A stretch of 10,650 bases of DNA, from the NCBI GenBank assembly GCA_023415815.1, contig JAEZJL010000218.1:1-10650 (forward strand), written 5' to 3'. The notes beneath the pieces were generated by a model. That model ran no database searches. It worked only from the letters and a program-made list of their open reading frames with translations, and was not told where the DNA came from. The stretch is from Bacillota bacterium. GTDB lineage: Bacteria > Bacillota > Clostridia > Acetivibrionales > DTU013. This document shows positions 1 to 5,139 of the stretch, one piece after another. The translations under genes were made by a program, and so were the position numbers. Every line of letters starts with the position of its first letter. The first letter of the stretch is position 1.

Positions 1-1
1 T

Positions 2-187
2 AAATGGACAAATGAAAATGTTGACACAGCCGTTTTTGATACGCTTGTAGAAAGAAGTAAGTTGTTCAGCTTTAGCAATGTTTATCTATATATTTTCGCA
101 AAAACAGGCTTTACCAAAGGATGTATAGATAAGGCAAAAGATTTTGGCAATGTGAAGCTAGTTACTTTTGATGAAATGATTAAATAA
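2..187 (+). CDS. C-terminal end of an AAA-type ATPase with a DUF234 domain (5' partial)
   Basis: An open frame runs from the left edge to a TAA at 185-187 and gives 61 residues beginning KWTNENVDTAVFDTLVERSK and ending TFDEMIK. The pattern KW-T, then a helix with LVERS, then a hydrophobic strand (VYLYIFAKTGFT), then 'NVKLVTFDEM' is what I recall for the end of DUF234 proteins. These are ATPases with an N-terminal P-loop domain and a C-terminal nuclease-like (PD-(D/E)xK fold) domain. The first lysine would be the lysine of the usual E-C-K motif. The ATPase part lies outside the window, so the call rests on the tail alone. These proteins have no well-established role; some are thought to be mobile or defence-related. 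The gene is the only plus-strand gene seen and ends convergently with the DUF3793 operon. Confidence 0.6.
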   Translation, partial: KWTNENVDTAVFDTLVERSKLFSFSNVYLYIFAKTGFTKGCIDKAKDFGNVKLVTFDEMIK

Positions 188-214
188 AATGATAAATTCA
201 ATAAATATAAAACG

Positions 215-240
215 CTTCCGGGGGCGGACACCCCCGAAAG
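215..240 (-). terminator. Rho-independent terminator of the flavodoxin operon
   Basis: CGGGGG at 219-224 pairs with CCCCCG at 231-236 around a 6-nt loop. CTT at 215-217 and AAG at 238-240 extend the stem past one mismatch. Read on the minus strand, the stem is followed within a few bases by TTTTATATTTA, and it lies about 30 nt past the DUF3793 stop codon. On the plus strand no T run follows, so it serves the minus-strand operon best, though it could also block the converging DUF234 transcript. Confidence 0.7.
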
Positions 241-270
241 CAGTAAAAGATATAAGCGCCAGCAGGCAGC

Positions 271-891
271 TCATCCGACACCTTCCCGAATCAGTTCCGC
301 ACATTCGTCTTCCCGCAGACTCAGTACGGATTCAGCCATGCTGCTTCTTGCTTTATCATAGGCATTGAATAGCAGCTCCGCGCGCCGCCGGTTGGCGTAG
401 ACCTTCCAGTAGCTGCAGAAAAGACAATTCCTGCCCTTATGCTCAATAAATCCTTCCACGTCCTCCACGGGCATACCGAGGAAGACTCCCACCTCGTGCG
501 GGCAGAGGGCTTCAAAATGCCGCTTCAGTAGCTGAAGCTTCTGTTCCAGGCCGCCCGAGAATTCATACCCCATTTTCTCCAGAAACGGCTGGTTGCGCCT
601 GTGGCTCACATACCACTCAAGTATCTTTTTGCGATAAAGCAGCACCACGATGCAGGTATCCTCATTTTTCAGTTCAAACTGCTCCAGCCTGAAAATATCG
701 CATATCTCCGCCCCGTGCTGCCTCCACAGGACCATGGTGTTTCTTCCGCCTGCGTTGAAAATCATAAGGGAGGACGGCTTTTTTCCTTTAATGGTCGGCG
801 CAGCGGCAAAGGCGACCATCGACTTGAGATATTCCCTGCCATTCATGCCGTTTAAAGCCTCTGCAAACCTTAACCCCAGTTCTCTGTCCAT
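271..891 (-). CDS. DUF3793 family protein
   Basis: A 206-residue protein with no signal peptide or membrane segment, so probably cytoplasmic. It shows the hallmarks I associate with DUF3793. There is a mid-protein strand-rich part with LLYRKK (85-90). A conserved CPHEVGVFLGMPVEDVEGFIE block follows at 130-150, and then CLFCSYWKVY (156-165), a CxxC pair followed by YWKVY. Length is close to the family's usual size of about 200 residues. The molecular function is unknown. The CxxC pair and the preceding cysteine (130) could bind a metal or be redox active, which is inference. It is the last gene of the operon, 32 nt after the flavodoxin stop, and its Shine-Dalgarno is weak (AGGTGA about 7 nt upstream), which fits translation helped by coupling. 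Clostridial genomes often place DUF3793 beside flavodoxin, so an accessory redox or iron role is plausible. Confidence 0.85.
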   Translation of the reverse strand: MDRELGLRFAEALNGMNGREYLKSMVAFAAAPTIKGKKPSSLMIFNAGGRNTMVLWRQHGAEICDIFRLEQFELKNEDTCIVVLLYRKKILEWYVSHRRNQPFLEKMGYEFSGGLEQKLQLLKRHFEALCPHEVGVFLGMPVEDVEGFIEHKGRNCLFCSYWKVYANRRRAELLFNAYDKARSSMAESVLSLREDECAELIREGVG

Positions 892-923
892 ATCGGCGTC
901 ACCTGTTTCTCGTTCCGGTCGAA

Positions 924-1355
924 TCAGGCTGACGCCAGCTTCTCCCCTAATTTTTTGCAGGCATCAACGCCTTCGTCGTCGGGAGTGTTCTGTATTTTCA
1001 AGCCTTCTTCAATGAGATTGACTCCAGCCTGTTTCATTCTTTCTTCCCAGTCTGCCATCCACTGGCCGTCTCCCCAGTCATAGGACCCGAACAGGGCCAT
1101 TTTCTTGCCTTCAAGCTTTTCCTTTTCGAGCCCGGCTACAAAAGGCTCCATCTCGTCTTCCTCCAGAACCTCGCAGCCCATGCAGGCGCAGCCGAGTGCA
1201 ACGGCGTCCGCGTTCAGGACGTCTTCTCTTTTGGCCTTATCCACGCTGAGCAAATTGACCTCGACCCCTTCGGACTTCGCGCCCTCTGCAATGGCAACCG
1301 CCATTTTCTGCGTATTTCCGGTCCCGCTCCAATAGATGACCGTTATTTTTTTCAT
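924..1355 (-). CDS. Flavodoxin, short-chain
   Basis: A 143-residue FMN-binding electron carrier of the cytoplasm, the usual length for short-chain flavodoxins. The phosphate-binding loop SGTGNT is at 10-15 after the first strand (ITVIYW). The second flavin loop is at about 55-62 (GCACMGCE), followed by the family-typical VLEEDEMEPF. The third loop is at about 90-96 (GSYDWGD). Flavodoxins replace ferredoxin as low-potential one-electron carriers when iron is scarce, and the Fur-like palindrome upstream of the operon agrees with that. Translation starts at an ATG with a strong GGAGG site 9 to 12 nt upstream. The gene sits between DUF2325 (45-nt gap) and DUF3793 (32-nt gap). The 50s-60s loop carries three cysteines (56, 58, 61) where family members, as I recall them, have one cysteine and two alanines. 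Confidence 0.93.
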   Translation of the reverse strand: MKKITVIYWSGTGNTQKMAVAIAEGAKSEGVEVNLLSVDKAKREDVLNADAVALGCACMGCEVLEEDEMEPFVAGLEKEKLEGKKMALFGSYDWGDGQWMADWEERMKQAGVNLIEEGLKIQNTPDDEGVDACKKLGEKLASA

Positions 1356-1400
1356 TAAAAATCCCCCTCCTCAAAAGAGTCCATTATGTATTTTAAATTC

Positions 1401-1688
1401 TCAGACAATTTCTTTCAGCTGCTTCAGCGTTTCCTCAAAGGAATTTCCGCTGCTTGTGTGGCACCTCACCACGGGAATCTTTTTCTTTTTGGCCTCCTTC
1501 AAGGCCGTAAGCACCATCTTGTGCGACACCGTGCTTGTGAACAGGACGATCGCGTCCGGCGCTCCTATAATCTTGTCAAACCTCGGCGGCATCTGCGTAA
1601 ATACCTTTATCCTGTGACCGTGCTTGTATCCGATGACTTTAAATTCATCCTCCATCCTCTCATGGCCGCCTACTAATACTATACTCAT
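1401..1688 (-). CDS. DUF2325 domain-containing protein
   Basis: A 95-residue single-domain cytoplasmic protein with an alternating strand/helix pattern. The family blocks are all visible: VLVGGHERME at the N-terminus (4-13), DAIVLFTSTVSHKMV (45-59) and IPVVRCHTSSGNSFEETLK (71-89). These match DUF2325, a small Rossmann-like family common in Firmicutes and without an established biochemical role. Histidines 9 and 56 and Cys76-His77 are polar residues that might bind a metal or ligand, which is inference. It is the first gene of the operon, preceded by GGAGG 7 nt before the ATG and by a roughly 180-nt leader rich in inverted repeats. Co-transcription with flavodoxin and DUF3793 suggests a role in redox or metal stress. 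Confidence 0.85.
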   Translation of the reverse strand: MSIVLVGGHERMEDEFKVIGYKHGHRIKVFTQMPPRFDKIIGAPDAIVLFTSTVSHKMVLTALKEAKKKKIPVVRCHTSSGNSFEETLKQLKEIV

Positions 1689-1756
1689 TTTTATACCTCC
1701 GTTTCTCCTGCCGTTTCAGTACTAATCTTTCTGTTGGATTGATATCCAGCCCTCTC

Positions 1757-1779
1757 CAACTGAGAATAATTCTCAGTTG
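1757..1779 (-). promoter_or_regulatory. Fur/PerR-type operator palindrome (probable Fur box)
   Basis: A perfect inverted repeat has arms CAACTGAGAAT (1757-1767) and ATTCTCAGTTG (1769-1779) around a single central A. Its core TGAGAAT-A-ATTCTCA has the 7-1-7 layout of the Fur family. The known Bacillus consensus is TGATAAT-N-ATTATCA for Fur and TTATAAT-N-ATTATAA for PerR, so this site is nearest to Fur. It lies 69 nt upstream of the DUF2325 start codon. A weak -10-like TATTCT sits inside it, so bound repressor could cover a local promoter or block a transcript coming from 1866. It could also fold as an RNA hairpin in the leader. Confidence 0.65.
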
Positions 1780-1786
1780 ATTCCTT

Positions 1787-1815
1787 AAAAATACTGCTTC
1801 TTCAGCAGCATTTTT
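1787..1815 (-). terminator. Terminator downstream of helD, also within the DUF2325 operon leader
   Basis: CTGCT (1794-1798) pairs with AGCAG (1804-1808) around a 5-nt loop, and A/T pairs extend the stem past a mismatch on both sides. Read on the minus strand the stem is followed by ATTTTTAA. The hairpin is short and A/T-flanked, so it is a moderate terminator that would work in either direction. It ends transcripts coming from helD. If the promoter at 1873-1901 is real, it also sits in that promoter's leader and could attenuate it. Confidence 0.5.
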
Positions 1816-1831
1816 TATTTTAAACCATACT

Positions 1832-1851
1832 AACCGGTTATAATACCGGTT
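1832..1851. repeat. Inverted repeat AACCGGT / ACCGGTT
   Basis: Arms at 1832-1838 and 1845-1851 are perfect 7-bp complements around TATAAT. It lies between two other inverted repeats (1787-1815 and 1854-1875) in the leader of the DUF2325 operon. It could be a protein-binding site or an RNA hairpin; nothing in the sequence decides which. Confidence 0.5.
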
Positions 1852-1853
1852 TA

Positions 1854-1875
1854 AATGTTAGCCTCTTCTAACATT
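1854..1875 (-). promoter_or_regulatory. Palindromic operator overlapping the -10 box and start site
   Basis: A perfect inverted repeat has arms AATGTTAG (1854-1861) and CTAACATT (1868-1875) with a 6-bp spacer. It overlaps the last bases of the TAGAAT -10 box (1873-1878) and covers the predicted start site near 1866, the classic place for a repressor. The half site GTTAG is faintly like DtxR-family boxes, but the spacing does not fit the usual DtxR/IdeR site, so the regulator is left unnamed. Confidence 0.5.
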
Positions 1876-1901
1876 CTATCAATACTTGTTGATTCTGTCA
1901 A
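1873..1901 (-). promoter_or_regulatory. Sigma-A promoter for the DUF2325-flavodoxin-DUF3793 operon
   Basis: On the minus strand TTGACA (1901-1896) is followed after exactly 17 bp by TAGAAT (1878-1873), a full -35 match and a 5-of-6 -10 match. The -35 box overlaps the TGA stop of helD (1898-1900). A start near 1866 gives a leader of about 180 nt before DUF2325. Confidence 0.65.
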
Positions 1902-4201
1902 TATTTTTCCTCTTCTTTTATCTGAAAATCCTTTTCCTTTGCGCTATCCCCTATGCCGTCCTTTTGGGAATTTACAGCCGTAAAATACGGCAGGGGTTTC
2001 AGACAGTAAATGTACAGCCTGTGAAGCGCCCTTGTGCATACGGTGTACAAAAGCTTCCTCTCTTCCTCCCTGCGGTAATCCCCGGGATCCGTGCAAAGGA
2101 CAAGCACGGCGTCGAATTCCAGACCCTTTGAAAGGTATGACGGGACGACGGATATACCCTTTGTATATTCCGTGTTGTCTCCGGATATCAGGCTGAGCAC
2201 CAGCGACTTTGAAAGCCATGCGTATGCCTCCCGGCTGGCCGCCGCAGTCCTGCAGATTACCGCTATCGACCTGCAGCCGGACTCCGAAAGCGAAGCTATG
2301 CCGCTCCTCACGCTTTCGTAAAGCTCCTCAGGCGTTTCCCTGCAAATTATTTCAGGCTCAACCCCTTCCCTTTCCATATAACCGCCCTCATCATCCTTTT
2401 CGAGTATTTTTCTGCAGAATGCGGTTATCTGCTTTGTCGAACGGTAGCTTTTGCCAAGCCGGATCACCTCGGAGGACCTCGGCCGGAAAAGCTCTGCAAT
2501 GGCGTCGCTTTCCGGGTTGCCTGCGAAAGGATTTATGGTCTGGCTGGGATCGCCCAGCAGGGTGAGGCTGCTGTCCCTGAAAAGCCTGTGAAGCAGCTCG
2601 AGCTGGAGGGTGGAATAATCCTGCACCTCATCCACAATCACATGCTTTATTTCTTTTAAAGACGGTATACCGCACAGCAGTCCTGTTAAAAACATGAGCG
2701 GAGCTATATCCTCGTAGAAAACCTCTTTCCCCGCGAGTTTTTTCGACGTCAGGGCCGAAATCCCCTCTATCTCCTCCGGTAGGCCGTCTCCCGCCAGCTC
2801 CCTCAAAAGCCCGGGATCTCTGAACAGGCGCAAATATGCCTCCCCGGCATTCAGATGCGTCATGGCTTCGACAGCCTCCCTGACCGGTTTGAATTCCTCC
2901 CTGGCAATAAAGGTACTGCGCCCCCTTATCTCAGCCCTGTCAGGGTATTCTCCCAACTTTGCCAGCTCCTGCACCAGCTCTTCTATTCTCACCCGGATCA
3001 TTGGATCGATTTTTACGGTAAGCCTGCTCCTGATCTTTTCCAGCCTCCTGCATACGGGCAGGAATTTAAGGCCATCCCTAAAGTATTCGTCGATCTCCTC
3101 CTTCGATTCGATGAGGATTCCGTTATGGGTCACGTCCATAAAGCTCCGGTTTTCTTCAATATATCGGGCATAGCGCCCGAGCAGCTCCATAAAGGCGGGT
3201 GAAGACTTGTATTCCACAGCCCGCGTCCTTATACCGTATTCCTCATCCTTCCTTCCGATGAGCAGGTATTCCATCATTTCTCCCGCGTCTTCCAGCTTGA
3301 GACCCTTCCCCAGCACATTTCCGGCGCATTCTAGAAAAGTGGTCCTTCGTATGTTTTCCTCTCCCAGCTCCGGCAGGACTTCCGATATATAATCGCTGAA
3401 CACGTTGTTGGGCGAGAATATGGCTATATTCTCAGCGGCAATATTTTCCCTGTATCTGTAAAGCAGGTATGCGGCCCTGTGAAGGGCTATGGAGGTCTTC
3501 CCGCTGCCCGCCGGCCCCTGCACGACAAGCAGCCTGTGCCTGTCATTACGGATGACCCTGTTCTGCTCTCTCTGTATCGAAGTAACGATGGTCTTCATTT
3601 TGCCGTCCGAGCTCCTGCCCAGGATTTCCTGAAGAATTTCATCATCGATCGCCAGGCTGCAGTCAAACATAAGCTCAAGCTTGCCCTGCCAGATCCTGAA
3701 CTGCCTTTTCAGTCCGATGCTGCCTTCGATCCTTCCCGCCGGACAGTCGTAGCCGGCCCTGCCGGTCTCATAATCGTAGAACATGCTTGAAACCGGAGCT
3801 CTCCAGTCATACACAAGGTATTTGCCCGTCCTTTCATCGGTGAGATTCGAGGCTCCGATATAGATCAATTCCTCGTCAGCTTCGCCGTCCTCCATAAAAT
3901 CCAGCCTTCCGAAATACGGGTTACCGAGCAGCCTTTCAAGCCGGGATGCTCTTGAGGCAGAAAACACCGCCCTGGCGCCTTCACGCTCCAAGCCTGTCTG
4001 GAACTGCCAGATATCCGTCATGTCATCCAGACCGCGCGGCGCAGTTTTTATATACTCCAGCATCGATTTCTGCAATGCCAGGGTATCCCGCTTCATACCC
4101 TCGGTATCGTTTCTGCATTTCTCCAGCTGCCTTCCGATTTCCGCAAGCACGGCTTCAAGCCTTTGTTTTTCATACTCCAGGGATGTTTTTTCAAAAGACA
4201 T
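1898..4201 (-). CDS. helD: HelD-type RNA polymerase recycling motor (superfamily 1 helicase-like ATPase)
   Basis: A 767-residue cytoplasmic ATPase, close to the size of Bacillus subtilis HelD (about 770). HelD binds RNA polymerase and uses ATP to free stalled or post-termination enzyme from nucleic acid. The N-terminus (about 3-50) is a charged coiled coil, the part that in HelD enters the polymerase secondary channel. It is followed by NPYFGRLDF (94-102) and YLVYDWRAPVSSMFYDYE (128-145), family-typical blocks. Helicase motifs follow: Q motif around IQREQNRVIR (209-218), Walker A GPAGSGKT (229-236), motif II DEVQD (524-528), GDPSQTI (550-556), LGKSYRST (582-589), SKGLEFDAV (691-699) and LYTVCTRALHRLY (718-730). 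An insert of about 280 residues between motifs I and II is also typical. The start ATG has GGGAGG 7 nt upstream. It appears to be a single-gene transcript from the promoter at 4313-4341. A UvrD-like DNA helicase is the alternative, less likely given the N-terminal half. Confidence 0.9.
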   Translation of the reverse strand: MSFEKTSLEYEKQRLEAVLAEIGRQLEKCRNDTEGMKRDTLALQKSMLEYIKTAPRGLDDMTDIWQFQTGLEREGARAVFSASRASRLERLLGNPYFGRLDFMEDGEADEELIYIGASNLTDERTGKYLVYDWRAPVSSMFYDYETGRAGYDCPAGRIEGSIGLKRQFRIWQGKLELMFDCSLAIDDEILQEILGRSSDGKMKTIVTSIQREQNRVIRNDRHRLLVVQGPAGSGKTSIALHRAAYLLYRYRENIAAENIAIFSPNNVFSDYISEVLPELGEENIRRTTFLECAGNVLGKGLKLEDAGEMMEYLLIGRKDEEYGIRTRAVEYKSSPAFMELLGRYARYIEENRSFMDVTHNGILIESKEEIDEYFRDGLKFLPVCRRLEKIRSRLTVKIDPMIRVRIEELVQELAKLGEYPDRAEIRGRSTFIAREEFKPVREAVEAMTHLNAGEAYLRLFRDPGLLRELAGDGLPEEIEGISALTSKKLAGKEVFYEDIAPLMFLTGLLCGIPSLKEIKHVIVDEVQDYSTLQLELLHRLFRDSSLTLLGDPSQTINPFAGNPESDAIAELFRPRSSEVIRLGKSYRSTKQITAFCRKILEKDDEGGYMEREGVEPEIICRETPEELYESVRSGIASLSESGCRSIAVICRTAAASREAYAWLSKSLVLSLISGDNTEYTKGISVVPSYLSKGLEFDAVLVLCTDPGDYRREEERKLLYTVCTRALHRLYIYCLKPLPYFTAVNSQKDGIGDSAKEKDFQIKEEEKY

Positions 4202-4235
4202 TTGCCAGCCTCCCCATAAATATTTTCAAAAACTA

Positions 4236-4264
4236 TTGACTCTGGATTGTAAATGTGATACGAT
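4236..4264 (+). promoter_or_regulatory. Possible plus-strand promoter opposing helD
   Basis: TTGACT (4236-4241) and TACGAT (4259-4264) are separated by 17 bp: a good -35 with a 4-of-6 -10. It points away from helD into a short region that ends at the strong hairpin at 4343-4376, and no open frame of note follows. Confidence 0.35.
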
Positions 4265-4312
4265 ATAGTTGGATATTTATAATATCAGCCTCATATTCTC
4301 AGTATCCTTATC

Positions 4313-4341
4313 ACTATACAACTTTTTGACAGTCAAGTCAA
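4313..4341 (-). promoter_or_regulatory. Sigma-A promoter of helD
   Basis: On the minus strand TTGACT (4341-4336) and TATAGT (4318-4313) are separated by 17 bp, each 5 of 6 to consensus. The start near 4306 gives a leader of about 105 nt. A second TTGACT copy immediately follows (4336-4331, sharing one base), making a short TTGACTTGACT repeat, but its spacing to the -10 is too short. The promoter begins just past the terminator of the ABC operon. Confidence 0.7.
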
Positions 4342-4342
4342 G

Positions 4343-4376
4343 AAAAATCCGGTGTTACTCGTAACACCGGATTTTT
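4343..4376. terminator. Strong bidirectional rho-independent terminator
   Basis: ATCCGGTGTTAC (4347-4358) pairs perfectly with GTAACACCGGAT (4361-4372). An A run before it (4343-4346) and a T run after it (4372-4377) extend the stem, so both strands show GC-rich stem plus T run. On the minus strand it ends the response regulator-kinase-ABC transporter block, whose last stop codon is about 75 nt upstream. On the plus strand it would end the candidate small RNA. Confidence 0.9.
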
Positions 4377-4452
4377 TATCCGTGCGATCCGGCAGAGCGC
4401 CGCTGCATGCCGAAGCGGCCGGCATATGTCTTTATTGATTGTCACTGCCTCG

Positions 4453-5127
4453 TCAGCCCACGACCCCGTCACGCACATATATCAGCCGGGTGCCATACCG
4501 GGCGGCTTCAGCAGAGTGGGTGACCATCAGTACAGTCTTACCCCTTTCCCGGTTAATTTCCCGTAAAAGGGCAAGGATTTCCGCCCCTGTTTTGCTGTCA
4601 AGATTACCGGTGGGCTCGTCTGCAAAAATGATTTCCGGGTCGTTTATCAATGCACGGGCAATAGCTACACGCTGCTGCTGCCCCCCTGATAGTTCACGAG
4701 GTGTATGATTGCGCTTCTCAGCAAGCCCCACAATCTCCAATATCCTCTGAAGCTGACCCTTATAATCGCCGGCTTTCCTGCCATCCAAAAGAACCGGCAG
4801 CAGGATGTTCTCCGCTGTGCTGAGGTTTGGAATCAGATTATAAAACTGAAAAACAAAGCCAATATTGCGGCGGCGCAGAATGCTCTTTTTGCTGTCATCG
4901 AACTGCGAAATGTCATGGCTGTCTATCAACACACTGCCATTGGTGGGGTTTTCCAGCCCGCCGAGTATGTAAAGCAAGGTGCTTTTGCCGGAGCCGGAAG
5001 GCCCCATGATGGATACAAACTCGCCGGGTGCGATTCCAAGGGATACGTCCCGTAAAACGAGGGAAACCGTATTTCCCACGATGTACTCTTTTGTGATGTT
5101 TCTGGCTTCGATCGCATATCTGCCCAT
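4453..5127 (-). CDS. ABC transporter ATP-binding protein (MacB/LolD-like)
   Basis: A 224-residue nucleotide-binding subunit that would power the FtsX-type permease encoded just upstream (12-nt gap, with its own GGAGGT site). All catalytic elements are intact: Walker A GPSGSGKST (42-50), Q-loop glutamine 94 in FVFQFYNLIP, signature LSGGQQQR (146-153), Walker B IIFADE (166-171) and the H-loop histidine 204 (VTHS). The sequence around the Q-loop (NIGFVFQFYNLIPNLSTAENI) and length are typical of the MacB/LolD/FtsE-related group, which pairs with FtsX-fold permeases that use ATP for mechanical work on envelope substrates instead of ordinary pore transport. It is the last gene of its block, ended by the terminator at 4343-4376. 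The substrate is not identifiable; related Gram-positive systems deal with peptide antibiotics or lipid-linked and surface molecules. Confidence 0.95.
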   Translation of the reverse strand: MGRYAIEARNITKEYIVGNTVSLVLRDVSLGIAPGEFVSIMGPSGSGKSTLLYILGGLENPTNGSVLIDSHDISQFDDSKKSILRRRNIGFVFQFYNLIPNLSTAENILLPVLLDGRKAGDYKGQLQRILEIVGLAEKRNHTPRELSGGQQQRVAIARALINDPEIIFADEPTGNLDSKTGAEILALLREINRERGKTVLMVTHSAEAARYGTRLIYVRDGVVG

Positions 5128-5139
5128 AATGTACCTCCG

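Larger units (their letters stand above)
4271..4377 (+). ncRNA. Candidate small RNA, about 107 nt, antisense to the helD leader
   Basis: The span runs from the start site expected for the promoter at 4236-4264 to the end of the T run of the terminator at 4343-4376. No start codon with a convincing ribosome site is seen inside it. About 35 nt at its 5' end is complementary to the start of the helD leader expected from the minus-strand promoter (start near 4306). The 5' part holds a small inverted repeat (GATATT 4272-4277 / AATATC 4281-4286). The only evidence is promoter-plus-terminator geometry, so confidence is low. Confidence 0.25.

Noticed and set aside
1854..1875. DtxR/IdeR box
   Set aside because: The GTTAG/CTAAC half sites are similar, but the 6-bp spacer does not fit the known DtxR-type site layout.
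4405..4425. GC-rich hairpin (GCCG-AAG-CGGC, or ATGCCG/CGGCAT) just past the ABC ATPase gene
   Set aside because: Arms are short and no T run follows on the minus strand; the strong terminator at 4343-4376 explains the end of the block.
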